Positions 11,650 through 26,031 are shown, counted from the first letter of the stretch. The stretch is DNA of 64,000 bases from Stramonita haemastoma (GCA_030674155.1 CM060324.1:52128036-52192035), one strand, 5' to 3'. Notes: generated by a model not told the origin, from the letters alone. Program-made: numbers and translations.

Positions 11650-11941
11650 GTTAAAGTTAAAGTCTGTCCCGAGCCTAAGGCTCATCAGGCCGGTGCTTAT
11701 CCCGGTTTCTGTAGCGTTAAGCGACTGGGAGTCATAGACTCCCCCCTGGATAGGACGCCAGTCTATCGCAGGGTTAACCCCCAACACAAGGTTGGTACCC
11801 CTTTTACACCTGGGTGGGGTGAGAAAATAGCCGTAAAGTGCCTTTTCCAAGGGCACAACGCCATAGCCGAAAGCTGGGATCGAACCCACAACCTTTAGAT
11901 TACGAGTCCAACGCCCTAACCACTTGACTACAGCGGCGGCT
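11650..11941 (-). mobile_element. SINE-C, full length, 12-bp target duplication
   Basis: A 292-bp insertion in a satellite monomer flanked by ATCTGTGCTCAA at 11638-11649 and 11942-11953. On the minus strand it begins with a tRNA-derived head: AGTCAAGTGGTTAGGG (box A-like), an intact anticodon stem around CTCGTAA, and GGTTCGATCCC (box B). The loop would place anticodon CGT, suggesting tRNA-Thr ancestry. It continues with CCCTTGGAAAAGGCACTTTA and CACCCCACCCAGGTGTAAAA and ends in AACTTTAACTT. The flanks and intact boxes suggest a recent insertion. Confidence 0.92.
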
Positions 11942-13691
11942 ATCTGTGCTCAAAACGGCAGCTTTTTTGGGCGGGGGCTGGGTATGCGTGCGCGCACGTG
12001 CACACGCGCGCGCACTGGTGTGTATCAGAGTGTTTGTTTGTTTGCGCGCATGTGGCAGCGACCCTCCACTTTGCCCTGGTGCATCATATTGCTGTATATT
12101 GTCATTATTCGTGTGCGAAATGCTTGTTTTTTGTCGCGTACACTTACCAGCTTTCCTTCACACAAACTTGCTTTCTTAGCTCTTGGGGGCTCTCTTGTCA
12201 CTACAAATCCGGCGCCACACCTATCCACGAGGGTGGGAGAGAGGGTATGCATACAGTGCGATATTGTCTTGGTGCCGTGGGGTCTTTTACCGTGCAAACG
12301 TGGGGGCTGGACGGGGATGAAAACGGCTCTTTCGCTGGCATCTGTGCTCAAAACGGCAGCTTTTTCGGGCGGGGGGTGGGTATGCGTGCGCGAACGCACG
12401 CGCGCGCTGGTGTTTATCAGTGTGTTTGTTTGTGTGCACGCATGTGGCGGCGACCCTCCACTTTGCCCTGGTGCATCATATTGCTGTATATTGTCATTAT
12501 TCGTGTGCGGAATGCTTGTTTTTTGTCGCGTACACTTACCAGCTTTCCTTCACGCAAACTAGCTTTCTTAGCTCTTGGGGGCTCTCGTGTCGCCACCGAT
12601 CCGGCACCACACCTATCGAAGAGGGTGGGAGAGAGTGTATGCATACAGTGCGATAATGTCTTGGTGCCGTGGGGTCTTTTACCGTGCAAAAGTGGGGGCT
12701 GGACGGGGCTGAAAACGGCTCTTTCGCTGGTATCTGTGCTCAAAACGGCAGCTTTTTCGGGCGGGGGGTGGGTATGCGTGCGCGAACGCACGCGCGCGCT
12801 GGTGTTTATCAGTGTGTTTGTTTGTGTGCGCGCATGTGGGTATGCGTGCGCGAACGCGCGCGCGCGCTGGTGTTTATCAGTGTGTTTGTTTGTGTGCGCG
12901 CATGTGGCGGCGACCCTCCACTTTGCCCTGGTGCATCATATTGCTGTATATTGTCATTATTCGTGTGCGCAATGCTTGTTTTTTTTCGCGTACACTTACC
13001 AGTTTTCCTTCACACAAACTTTCTTAGCTCTTGGGGGTCTCGTGTCGCCACAAATTCGGCGCCACACCTATCCAAGAGGGTGGGAGATGAAAAACAAGTG
13101 TTGTGCACAAGAATAATGACAATACACAGCAATATGATTCACCAGGGCAAAGTTGAGGGTTGCGAGCGCGGGCGCGCGCGCGCATACGCACCCACCCCCT
13201 ACGCATAAGCTGAAGAAGGCGCCTTTGGAAAAGATGTGATGGAAGGGCCGCCTTCGGGCCCCTGCCACCCGCGCTTTTGCACAGTTACAGAGCCCAGGGC
13301 ACCAAGGCCCTGCTCTACGCTATGCATACAATCTTGCCAACCATTTTTGAAGATTGTGGCACCCGGATTGCGGCGACACCGCAGCCCCGAAGATGGCTAC
13401 CCCGCTCCCACCTGCCCAAGTCTGTGGGAAAGAAGCATGGTACAGTGCGGCCAATGATGACCCCTACAATAATATCATACAACATGCACCACAGCAAAGT
13501 GGAGGGTCTCCTCCACACGCACGCATACAAGCGAACACACTGGCAAACACCGGCGAGCGCGCGCACACGCGCACATGCACCCACCTCCCTATGCATAAGC
13601 TGAAGAAGGCGCCTTTGGAAAAGATGTGACGGAAGGGCTGCCTTCGGGCCCCTGCCACCCGCGCTTTTGCACACTTACAGAGCCCAGTGCA

Positions 13692-13977
13692 CCAAAACCG
13701 CATACGCACGGGGACTGGATGTAAAAACATGCACATCCTCGAAATGAAAGATAAGTAAAGACTGACAGACAGAGAAACACACAGACATACAGACAGAGAC
13801 AGATCATTCATTTATTTATCTATTCATTATTTCTTTTTTTGTATTTATTTGTATATTTCTTTCATTACTTGTTTATCTTTCATTTCGAGGATGTGCATGT
13901 TTTACATCCAGTCCCGTGGGTATGCGGTTTTGTAACATTTGTCATCTGTTCCCACCAGCACACCATGGTTACTCTTG

Positions 13978-13979
<2 letters not shown>
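13692..13979. mobile_element. Inverted pair of SINE-A 3' fragments (hairpin)
   Basis: The plus-oriented arm at 13692-13760 and minus-oriented arm at 13867-13932 are near-perfect reverse complements, about 66 bp each with about 106 bp between. Both lack the same internal part of the SINE 3' end (TGTAAAA CATGCACATCCTCG instead of the usual AGCAC..GCTTATTCC), so one arm probably arose from the other. The right arm continues as SINE-A to 13979. Confidence 0.8.
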
Positions 13980-14033
<54 letters not shown>

Positions 14034-14085
14034 ACACGCATACACACACACACACACACACACGCACACACACACACACACACAC
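13980..14085. repeat. (GA)n(CA)n compound microsatellite
   Basis: About 52 bp GA followed by about 50 bp CA. It starts at the truncated end of a SINE-A fragment. Confidence 0.97.
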
Positions 14086-14345
14086 TGACCCAGGTTGCCA
14101 AAAAGAAACCAGACAACAGTTCTCACTATAGTAAAAAATTTATTCTGTGACATTTAAAAATGTATAAACAAATACACTTTTTTAAACAACAAGCAATATT
14201 ACTCCAACATATGTTCTTCAATGAAAAATAAATTTAAAAAATAATAAAATAAATAAAAAGCCCAGACCATTTGACACACTGTCCAAATTAGAATTTTCTT
14301 GTAATTTTTCTTGATTTCATTTTCAAAAAAATATAACAAAACCTT
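14086..14345. other. AT-rich segment leading into the S340 array
   Basis: A/T-rich sequence without a gene. It may be decayed satellite, but the diagnostic core is not present. Confidence 0.5.
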
Positions 14346-14347
14346 AA

Positions 14348-14440
<93 letters not shown>
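14346..14440. repeat. (GA)n microsatellite
   Basis: About 95 bp of GA with two small interruptions. Confidence 0.97.
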
Positions 14441-14443
<3 letters not shown>

Positions 14444-16878
14444 TACATAGGCACGTTTTACTTACTACTAGATTAAAACAAGACAAATATAAACAGCACT
14501 AATCTTTCAGAACAATTTTTCAAAAGAAAAGTTCAATGTGTTGGTGTGAAATCTGCCATCAATCTTCCAGCAGAAGATCAATACACAGATTTGCCACCAA
14601 CATCATCTTAAGTCATTTCACAGAATATCAATGCCAATCACAGTTCAAGATTTCTTTTTGTTTTCAAATTTCATGCGATTTAAATAAAACAAACAAAACC
14701 ACCTCTCCAGCACACTTTCAACACTATCATACAACATAGATTTTTTATGTCATTTCACAATTGATCTCATTATTCTTTCAAAAAATGAAAGAAAAAACAA
14801 ACACACGCTCATTTATCCATTACTATAATAAAATCATTAAAATACTGACGCCAATCGCAGCACAAGCTTTCTATTTGTTTTCACATTTAAAGTGATCTAA
14901 AAATGAGATAATTTCTAACACTATTATACACCATGCATTTTTCTTGTAAATTTACATTTTTATCTCGTTCCTTAAAAAAAGAAAAAAGCCACACAGGCAC
15001 ATTTTACCCAATACTACACTTAACATACACTATTAGTCTTTCACATTCATTTTTCTTAAGATGTGTTGGTGTAAAATCTGCCATCAATCTTCCAGCAGAA
15101 GATCAATACACAGATCTGTCACCAACATCATCTAAAGTCATTTCACAGAATCGTAATGCCAATCACAGCACAAGTTAGCTTTTTATTTTCACATTTGATG
15201 TGATTTTTTTTTTAATTGAAATAAAAAACAAAACCTCTCGAGCACACTCTCAACCCTATTATACAACATTATACATTTTTCTTGTCATTTCACAAATGAT
15301 CTCAATATTTTTTTAAAAATCAGACAGAAGAAAAAATCACTGGCACGTTTTATCCAATACTGGACATAAAATCACAAAATATCAATGCCAATCCCAACAC
15401 AAGCATTTTTGTTTTCATTTTGATGTGACTTAAAAAAAATAAATAAAAAGGAAACCTCTCCACTGCATGTTCTACACTATTATACAACGTATATTTTTCT
15501 TGTAAATTCACATTTGATTTCATTACTTACTTAAAATAAAAAGAAACACCAATCACACCGGCAAATTTTATCCCACACTACACTTAAAATCATATACCAG
15601 TAGTCTTTCACATACATTTTTAAAAGATGTTGGTTGTAAAATCTGCCATCAATCTCCCAGTAGAAGATCAATACACAGATCTGCCACCAAAAAACCCCCC
15701 AAACAACCAAACAACAAAAAAACCTAGCAGTCACACTTTACATATATACATATCAATAGCAATCCGGCAAAGCTTGCTTTTTGTTTTCACATTTGATGTG
15801 AATTTTTTTTAAAAAAAGGATAAAAAACCCCTCTCACCCAAAAAGAAAAAACACACAGGCACATTTTATTCACTACTAAACTTAACACCATAATATACCA
15901 TTAGTCTTTCACATGTATTTTTCTTAAATTGTGCTGGTGTAAAATCTGCCATCGATCTTCCAGCAGATCAGTACACAGATCTGCCACCAACATCATCTAA
16001 AGTCATTTCACAGAATAGTAATGCCAATCACAGCAAAGCTTTGTGTTTTCACATTTAATTGATTAAAACAATTAAAAAAAAGAAAGAAAACCTGTCTTCA
16101 CTAACTTTCTACATCATCATACAACATGCTACATTTTTCTTTGCAATTTCCATTTGATCTCATTTAAGAATAAATAAGATAAAATAAAAATAAAAATAAA
16201 AAACAGGCACATTTTTGTCAATACTACACTTAAAATAATATGCCAGTAGTCTTTCACATACAGGTTTCGTAAGATGTGCTGGTGTTAAATCTGCCATCAA
16301 TCTTCCAGCAGATCAATACACAGATCTGCCACCATCATCATCTAAAGTCATTTCACATAATATTAATTCTAACCACTGCATATTGTTTTTGTTTTCAAAC
16401 TTCATTAAATTAAAAAGAAAAGAAAAAAAAAGCACAAAACCCCCACTTTCATTATGCAAATTTTTACAACCTGATATCAACTATTACATTTTTATTCTCA
16501 ATTTATATTAATTTTGATCTCATTACCAAAGAAGATAAAAACCTCACACTTTACCCACTTTTTAAAAATCATATACCACTCTTTCACATACAGTTTTCCT
16601 AAAATGTGTTGGTGTAAAATCTGCCATCAATCTTCCAGCAGAAAATCAATACACAGATCTGTCACCAACATCATGTAAAGTCATTTCACAGAATATTAAT
16701 GTCAATCACAGCACACGTTTTTATTTTTATTTTCACATTTGATGTGATTTAAAAATTAATGAATTAAAAAAAGAAAATCTCTTTGGCACACTTTCTACAC
16801 TATTATACCACTTACATTTTTGTCAGTTTTCATTTGATCTCTTTACTTTTTTAAAAAAAAGACCAAAAACAAAGCAAA

Positions 16879-16901
16879 CACACACATACACACATACACA
16901 C

Positions 16902-16947
<46 letters not shown>
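16879..16947. repeat. (CA)n in an S340 spacer
   Basis: About 69 bp of CA with a few variants, placed after the CTCTTTA segment that corresponds to CTCATTA in other monomers. Confidence 0.95.
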
Positions 16948-16948
<1 letters not shown>

Positions 16949-17156
16949 ATCAATCACTATACACAATATTAAATACCATATCAATGTCAATCACAACACA
17001 AGCTTTCTTTGTGTTTTCACATTTGGTGTGAGTTAAAAAAAAAAAAAAAAAAAAAGAACAGAAAAAGAAAACATCATAGAGCAAACTTTCAACACTTTTA
17101 TACAAAATGCTACCTTTTTGGGCAATTCATATTTTATCTATTTAAAAATAAAACAC

Positions 17157-17267
17157 ACATGCACACCACAACCACACCACACCACACCACACCACACCAC
17201 ACCACACCACACCACACCACACCACACTACACAACACACACACACACACACACACACACCACACACA
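17157..17267. repeat. (ACCAC)n(CA)n
   Basis: Pentamers ACCAC at about 17163-17228, then CA to 17267. It forms the left flank of a retroposon insertion. Confidence 0.95.
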
Positions 17268-17530
17268 ATGTTGTGAAATGTTTGTTGTTGTTGTTTTATT
17301 TGTTTGTTTGCTTTTCCCCCTTTTCATTTCTTTGTTGGCTTTATTGTTTGCTAGGATTTCTGCTTTGTTTTTTGTTGGTTTTTGTTTTGTTTTGGATTTG
17401 ATTTTTGCTATTGTTTGATTTTTTCTTTTCTTTTCTTAGATAGATGGCTTGATGGAAAAAACAGATCGCTGCTTACTCAATGTACCATCTGGAAATAAAA
17501 ATTTGATTGATTGATTGATTGATTGATTGA
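17268..17530 (+). mobile_element. 5'-truncated retroposon inside a CA tract, (TTGA)n tail
   Basis: About 260 bp of T-rich sequence foreign to the satellite, ending TAGATAGAT, GCTTACTCAATGTACCATCT, AATAAA and (TTGA)6. CA repeats lie on both sides. The end matches the one at 6493-6571. No coding sequence is left. Confidence 0.75.
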
Positions 17531-19473
17531 CACACACACACACTTTCTTAACTACTATACTTAAAATCATATGCCATTACTCTTTCACATACATTTTTCA
17601 TAAAATGTTTTGGTGTAAAATCTGCCATCAATCTTCCAGCAGAAGATCAATACACAGATCTGCAACCAACATCATCTAAAGTCATTTAACAGAATATTAA
17701 TGCCAGTCACAGCATAAGCTTTCTTTTTGTTTTCACATTTGATATCAATTTCTTTAGAGAGCAAAAAAACCCCCTCACTTTCCTTACATACTGTTTATAA
17801 CGCTATACAAACTGTACATTTTTTTGGCCAATTTACATTAATTTTTTATCTCATTACCAAAAAAAGGGAAAAAGAAAGCAGTGTTCACTTTACCTACTGC
17901 TACACTTAAAATCATATACCAGTAGTGTTTCACATACATTTATGCTAAGATGAGTTTGTGTAAAATCTGCCATCAATCTTCCAGCAGAAGATCAATACAC
18001 AGATCTGCCACCAACATCATCTAAGGTCACTTTACAGAATAGTAATTCTAACCACTGCATAAGCTTTTTTTTTTTTTTTTTTCAAATTTCATGTGATTTC
18101 AAAAAAAAAAAAAGCACAAATCACCCACTTTCATTATGCAAATTTTCACAACTTGATATAAACTATTTCATTTTTATTCTCAATTTATATTCATTTTGAA
18201 CTCATTACCAAAAAAAAGAAAAGCTCCACACTTGACTCACTGCTATACCTAAAATCATATACTATTAGTCTTTCACATACATTTTTCATAAAATGTGTCA
18301 GTGTAAAATCTACCATCAATCTTCCCGTAGAAGATCAATACACAGATTTGCCACCAACACCTCATTTCACAGAATATCAATGCCAATCACAGCACAAGCT
18401 TTCTTTGTTTCCACATTTCATGTGATTTACAACAACAAAAAAGTAAAAGAGAAGAAAACCTATCAGGACACATTTTCTACACAAGTACACCACATGCTGT
18501 ATCATTCTTTGCTGTTTACATCTCATTATTAAAAGAAAAAAGAAAAAAAAAAGAAACAAAACACAGTCACGTTTGTCCAATACTATACACAGAATCATTG
18601 GAATGTCAACGGCAATCACAGGAAAAAGGTTTTTTTGTTTTCATATTGGATGTGATTTAGATGGAAATTAAAAAAACAAAACATCGCCATACACATTTTC
18701 TACAACAATACACAAACTATTCAAAATGTTTTGCCAATTTACATAATTTTTATTGCATTACACTCCCCCCTCCAAAAAAAAAAAAAAAAGAAAAAAAACT
18801 AAAAAGAAAACACTCTTTACCCACTGCTATGATTAAAACCATATACCAATAGTCTTTCACATATATTTTCCAAGGATGTATTGGCGTAAAATCTGCCATC
18901 AATCTTCCAGCTGAAGATCAATACACAGTACAGATCTGCCACCAACATCATCTAAAGTCACTTTACAGAATATAATTCTAACCACTGCATAAGCTTTGTT
19001 TTTGTTTTCAAATTTCATGTGATTTAAAAAAAAATAATAAAGCCCAAAAGCTCATTTTTCATTACACAATTTTCACAACTTCATATAAACTATTACATTT
19101 CTATTCTCAATTTATATTAATTTTGATCTCATTACAAAAAAAACAACAACAAAAAAACCTAACACTTTACCCACTGCTATACATAAAATCATATACTAAT
19201 AGTCTTTCACATACATTTTTCGTAAGATGTGTTGGTGTAAAATCTGCCATCAATCATCCAGCAGAAGATGAACACACAGATCTGCCACCAACATCATCTA
19301 AAGTCATTTCACAGAATAGTAATGCCAATCACAGCACCAGCTTTCTTTGTGTTTTCACATTTCATGTGATTTAAAAAAGAACAGAAAAGGGAAAACATCC
19401 TAGGGCACACTTTCAACACTTTCATACAAAATGCTACCTTTTTTGGCAATTCATATTTTCTCTCTTTATTTCA

Positions 19474-19474
<1 letters not shown>

Positions 19475-19554
<80 letters not shown>
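19475..19554. repeat. (CA)n in an S340 spacer
   Basis: About 80 bp of CA after CTCTTTATTT, the same spacer position as other CA runs in this array. Confidence 0.97.
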
Positions 19555-19555
<1 letters not shown>

Positions 19556-20224
19556 CTTTCTTAACTACTATACTTAAAATCATAGATCTATGCCATTAGT
19601 CTTCCACATATCTACTTTGAAAGTTGTGTTGGTGTAAAATCTGCCATCAATCTTCCAGCAGAAGATCAATACACAGATCTGCCACCAACATCATCTAAAA
19701 TCATTTAACAGGATACCAATGCCAGTCACAGCATAAGCTTTCTTTTTGTTTTCACATTTGATATCAATTTCTTTTGAAAGCAAATGAAAACCCATCACTT
19801 TCCTCACATACTGTTTACAACACTATAAAAACTGTTACATTTTTTTGGCCAATTTACATTGATTTTGATCTCATTACAAAAAAAGGAAAAAGGAAGCAGC
19901 GTTCACTTTACCTACTGCTATGCTTAAGATTATGTAAAAGTAGTCTTTCACATACATTTCTGCTAAGATGTGTTAGTGTAAAATCTGCCATCAATCTTCC
20001 AGCAGAAGATCAATACACATATCTGCCACCAACATCATCTGAAATCACTTTACAGAATATTAATACCAATCACAGCACAAGCTTTCTTTTGGTTTCCACA
20101 TTTGATGCCATTTGAAATAATAATAATAAAATAAAGAAAAACCTCTTGGGCACACTTTCAACACTATTTTCCAACATTCTGCTATTTTGTGGGGGGGAGG
20201 GAATTCATATTTGATCTCATTATC

Positions 20225-20226
<2 letters not shown>

Positions 20227-20295
<69 letters not shown>

Positions 20296-20344
20296 ATCGT
20301 GTACATTATTCGTGAAAGAAATTTTTGATTCGACTTGACTTCAC

Positions 20345-20376
<32 letters not shown>

Positions 20377-20462
20377 GCACATGCACACACACACACACTT
20401 TACTACTCTACTCTACTCTACTCTACTACTCTACTCTACTCTACTCTACTCTACTGTACTCT
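20227..20462. repeat. (CA)n, short retroposon tail, (CA)n, (CTACT)n
   Basis: CA at 20227-20294, a 47-bp foreign segment 20295-20342 ending TTGATTCGACTTGACTT, CA again at 20343-20399, then CTACT pentamers to 20460. The 47-bp piece looks like an extremely truncated retroposon end inserted in CA repeats. Confidence 0.85.
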
Positions 20463-22374
20463 TCTTAAAATCATAGACCAATTGTTTTTTACATACATTT
20501 TTGTAAGATGCGTTGGTGTAAAATCTGCCAATCTTCCGGCAGAAGATCAATACACAGATCTGCCACCACCAACATCATCTAAAGTCATTTCACAGAATAT
20601 CAATTCTAACCACTGCACAAAACCTCCACTTTCGTTATGTAAAATTTTACAACTTGATATAAACTATTACATTTTTATTCTCAATTTACATTAATTTTTA
20701 TCTCATTACCAAAAGAAGAAAAGAGAAAAACCTCACACATTACCCACTTTTTCAAAATCATACACCATTACTGTTTCACATACATTTTTCCTAAAATGTG
20801 TTGGTGTAAAATCTGCCATCAATCTTCCAGCAGAAGATCAATACACAGATCTGCCACCAACTTCATTTGAAGTCATTTCACAGAATATCAATGCCAATCA
20901 CAGCACCGGCTTTCTTTTGGTTTTCACAGTTCATTTAATTTTTTTTTTTAAAAGATTAAAAAAAACAACCTTAGGCAAAATTTCATCACTACTATGAAAT
21001 ATGCTACCTTCTTTTGGGAAATTCATATTTAATCTCATTATTTCACACACTCACACACACACGCGCGCGCGCATCCCTATTTTCTTAACTACTGTACTTA
21101 AAATCGTATACCTATATTCTCTCACATGTATTTTTTGTAATATGTTTTGGTGTAAAATCTGCCATCAATCTTCCAGCAGAAGATCAATACACAGATCTGC
21201 CACCAACATCATTTAAATTCATTTCACAGAATATGAATGCAAACTACAACACTGGCTTTTAAAAAAAAAAATCTCAGTTGGTGTAATTTTTTTAGGAAAG
21301 CTAAACAAAAAAAATTAAACCCTCTCATTACACACTTTTTACATCATACACACTTTTCACACTATCATATAAACTATTATATTCATCTTGCCAGTTTACA
21401 TTCATTTTTTATCTCATTACTGAAAAACCAAAAAGAAAAAAACAAAACACAGTCACACTTTACCAACTGCTATACCGAAAATCACATATCATCAGTCGTT
21501 CACATACTATTTTCGTTAAGTTGTGTTGATGTAAAATCTGCCATCAATCTTCAAGCAGAAGATCAATACACAGATTTGCCACCAACATGGCAATCATATG
21601 ACAATCTTTGTTGTTCCTTTCACATTTAATGTGATTACAAAAAATTAATTAAAAAAAACAACTTTCCCAACACACTGTCCACACAATTACACAGCCTATA
21701 TTTTCTCCCCAATCTTCATTTGACTCGATTAAAACAAAAAAAAAAAGAAAGAAAACCCTAGCAGGGACACTTTACATACCATAAGTCATACAGCATGAAG
21801 ATGTGTTGGTGTAAAATCTGCCATCAATCTTCCAGCAGAAGATCAATACACAGACCTGCCACCAACATCATCTGGACTCATTTCACAGAATATCAATGCC
21901 AATCACAGCACGAACATTCTTTTTGTTTCCACAATAAGAAAATGATTTGGATTAAAAAAAGATTTTTTTTAACCTCTCCCTTACTTTCTACACCATAATA
22001 CAACATACTACTTTTTTGTCAATTCATATTTGACATTATTTCGAAACAAAAACAAACACAGGCACACTATTGACTACTATATTTAAAATCATATACCATT
22101 ACTCTTTCATACATACATTTTTCTAAGGTGGGTAGGTGTAAAATCTGCCATCAATCTTCCAGCACAAGATCAATACACAGATCTGCCACCAGCATCATCT
22201 AAAGTCATTTCACAGAATATCAATGCCAATCACAGAAAAAGCTTTCATTTTCGTTTTCACATTTGATGCAATTAATTTTTTTTTAAACCTCCTTGGGAAC
22301 AAGTTCCAACACTACTAGATTTATACAACATGCTACCCCCTGTTTTTTGAAATTCATATTTAATCTCATTATTT

Positions 22375-22744
<370 letters not shown>

Positions 22745-24178
22745 ACTCACTCACTCACTCACTCAGTCCCATGTCCCAAAGGACGTAGGGGGGACATGAG
22801 AGAAGACGCAACGGAGATCTTTTTCCATGCTTCACGGTCCTGTGTGGCTAGTAGGAGGCGTTGCAGGGGTTGGGCAGTCCAGTCTTTGATGTTGTCAACC
22901 CATGATTTCTTTTGGCGGCCTCTTCTTCTCTTGCCCTCGACTGTTCCTTGCAAGATGGTTTTTGCTAGGGTGTTGTGTCTTGTGGTGACCAAACCACATC
23001 AGCTTTCTCCTCTTTATGGTGGAGAGCAAAGGCTCTTGGGGGCCCACACGCTTTTTGATTTCCTCTTTCACATAGTTATTGGTCTTGTGTTCTTTGTATG
23101 ATATTTTGAGGAGTCTTCTGTGGCACTTGTTCTCGAATGCTTGGATTCTTCTCTCTAACTCTGCTGTCAGAGTCCATGATTCACAGCCATATAGGAGGAT
23201 AGATATTACGAGGGATTTGTAGAGGTGGTATTTGGTGCAGAAGCTGATGTTGTTGCTTCTGATGATCCTCTGGAGTCTGACTAGAGCAGATGTTGCTGTT
23301 GCAATGCGAGCTTTCACCTCATTGTTTGATGTGCCATCTTTTGTTAGGATGGAGCCTAAGTATTTGAATTGGCTCACCTCTTCCAATATTTCTCCATTCA
23401 TCTTTATTTCCGTGCTGTCATTACTCGCGCTGTTGACCATGATCTTCGATTTCTCTGTACTGACCTCCATGCCGTATGCGCTCGCTCGGTCTGTTAGACT
23501 GTCTGTGAGGATTTGCAGTTCTTGTTTGCTGCTGCCCATGAGGTCAATGTCATCTGCAAATCTGAGGTTGCAAAGGGGTCTTCCACCAATGGAGATGGAA
23601 GTGTGGTGGTTTTGCAGTGTCTCTGTCATGATGTTTTCGAGGAAGAGGTTGAAGAGTACAGGTGAGAGAAGGCAGCCCTGGCGGACTCCAACCGTGGTCT
23701 TGAAGAACTCGCCCACGTGGTTGTTCATGAAAACTGCACTTCTTGCATTCTCGTACAGAGCCTTGATGACTTCAATTAGGCAGTTGTCAATGTTGAAGTG
23801 CCTGAGTACTTGCCAGAGGCCGTCATGCCATACCCTGTCAAAGGCCTTTTTGAAGTCTATAAAATTGTGGTACAAGTCTTTTTGGTGTTGGAGATGCTTC
23901 TCTATCAGAATTCTCAGGTTGAAAATTTGTTCCATTGTGCTGCGTTTTGGTCTAAAGCCCGCTTGTTCTTCTGCCAGGAGTTTTTCTGCTTGGTTTTTTC
24001 AGTCTGTTGAGGACTACCTGCAGCATGATCTTGCTAGGATGGCTTATGAGACTGATGGTTCTGTAGTTCTGACATTGCTTGAGGTTTCCTTTCTTTGGCA
24101 GGGGTATTACAAGAGACTGTGTCCATTCTTTTGGCCATTCTTTGGTGTCGTGGATCTTCTGACAAAGATCTGTGAAAC
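22745..24178 (-). mobile_element. 5'-truncated LINE with near-complete reverse transcriptase, two frameshifts
   Basis: On the minus strand the protein starts inside the RT domain (FTDLCQKIHDTKEWPKEWTQ, about 24175). It continues NYRTISLISHPSKIMLQVVL, FIDFKKAFDRVWHDGLW, VGVRQGCLLSPVLFNLF, the catalytic LRFADDIDL (FADD at 23549-23560), KYLGSI, YGCESWTL and the basic GKRRRGRQKKSWVDNIKDWT tail. A one-base indel near 23997 and another near 22990 break the frame. The endonuclease is absent. The stop codon lies in the first unit of a (TGAG)n tail. It sits between CA tracts within the S340 array. The family (Jockey/RTE-like) is not resolved. Not competent as it stands. Confidence 0.9.
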
Positions 24179-24290
24179 ATACATACACACACACACAAAC
24201 ACACACACACAAACACACCACACACACACACACAGGCTTATCCCCCCACCCACCCATCACCTACACCCACACCCACACCCACACACTTTC
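24179..24290. repeat. (CA)n flanking the LINE
   Basis: CA repeats with AAACAC variants and a CCCACACCCACACC stretch. This is the second side of the CA tract that received the LINE. Confidence 0.93.
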
Positions 24291-26016
24291 TTACCTACTA
24301 TACTTAAAATCATATAACAATATTCTCTAACATATATTTTGTAAGATGTTTTGGTGTAAAATCTGCCATCAATCTTCCAGAAGACATGACAAATCTGCCA
24401 CCAACATCATCTAGTTATTCACAGAAATGAAAGCAAATTACAGCACGGCTTTTTAAAAAAAAATTCCAGTTGATGTGATTTTTTAGGAAAGCTAACAAAA
24501 AATTTAAAATCAAAGACCATCTCCTTACACTTTTCACATCACACAATGTTCACAACATTATAAAAACTATATTCATTTATCTTACCAATTTACATTATTT
24601 TTAACTCATCACTAAAATAAAAAAAACAACAAAAAAAACAATCACACTTGACCCACTGCTATACTGAATGTATGCCATCGTTGTTTACATATATTTCTAA
24701 GTTGTGTTGGTGCAAAATCTGCCATCAATCTTTAGCAGAAGATTAATACAAGATCTGCCTGCCAACATATCTAAAGTCAATTTACAAAATATCAATACCA
24801 ATCAAGCATATACATTCTTTTTGTTTACACAATAAAAAAAATTATTGATTTGGATAGAAAAATAAGAAAACAAAACCCCTCCCCTCACTTTCTACACCAT
24901 AATACAAATACTACATTTTTTTGTGTCAGTTCCCATTTTGACATTATTTCAAAACAAAAACAAAAAAAACAACACAGGACATTATTACTACTATATTTAA
25001 AATCATATACCAGTACTCTTTTCAACATACATTTTTCTGAGGTTGTGTTGGTAAAATCTGCCATCAATCTTCCAGCAGCAGAAGATCAATACACAGATCT
25101 GCCACCAACATCATCTTAAGTCATTTCACAGAATATGAAAGCAAATTACAGCACCGGCTTTTTTAAAAAAAAAAAATTCACAGTTGATGTGATTTTTTAG
25201 GAAAGCTAACAAAAAAATTAAAAAATCAAAACCATCTCCTTACACTTTTCACATCATACACAATTTTCACAACATTATAAAAACTATATTACATTTACCT
25301 TACCAATTTACATTAATTTTTACCTCATCACTAAAATTACCAAAAAACAGAAAAAAAACAGTCAACACTTGACCCACTGCTATACCTGAAATGTATGCCA
25401 TCGTTGTTTACATTCTATTTTCCTAAGTTGTGTTGGTGTAAAATCTGCCATCAATCTTTAGCAGAGGATCTAATACACAGATCTGCCGCCAACATCATCT
25501 AGTCATTTTACAAAATATCAATGCCAATCAAGCACAAACATTCTTTTTGTTTACACAATAAAAAAAATTATTGATTTGGATAGAAAATAAAGAAAACAAA
25601 ACCCCTCCCCTCACTTTCACAACCATAATACAACATACTACATTTTTTTGTGTCAGTTCCCATTTGACATTATTTCAAAACAAAAACAAAAAATAAACCG
25701 CAGGCACATTAATCACTACTATATTTAAAATCATATACCAGTACTCTTTCAATATACATTTTTCTAAGGTGTGTTGGTGTAAAATCTGCCATCAATCTTC
25801 CAGCAGAAGATTAATTCACAGATCTGCCACCAATATCATCTACAGTCATTTCATAGAATATTAATGCTAATCACAGCAAAAGCTTTCTTTTCCTTTTCAC
25901 ATTTGATGTATTTTAAAAAAATTGTAAAAACCTCCTTGGGCACAAGTTCAACACTACTATACAACACACTACCTTGTTTTGGGAAATCCATATTTAATCT
26001 CATTCAAAACAGACAC

Positions 26017-26031
26017 ACACCTACACCCCCT

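Larger units (their letters stand above)
8938..13690. repeat. Satellite block I (about-400-bp monomers, subfamilies A and B)
   Basis: Subfamily A on the plus strand occupies 8938-10645 (marker GGCTCTGTAACTGTGCAAAA) and subfamily B 10646-13085 (marker ACCAGCTTTCCTTCACACAA at about 10650, 11051, 11448, 12147, 12538, 13000). B monomers are 391-401 bp apart except where SINE-C or a 68-bp internal duplication (about 12768-12903) adds length. Orientation flips near 13090 and A continues reversed to about 13690. Each monomer has a CG/CA-rich alternating stretch and many have a G run at a fixed place. Long open frames across monomers occur on both strands and are not genes. Confidence 0.9.

Noticed and set aside
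11680..11705. Hammerhead-like CTGATGAG in SINE-C on the minus strand
   Set aside because: The matching GAAA core half is absent (GCTCGGGAC follows instead) and no stem I or III pairing is visible.
22745..24178. The large LINE as an active element
   Set aside because: It lacks the endonuclease and 5' half and has two frame breaks.
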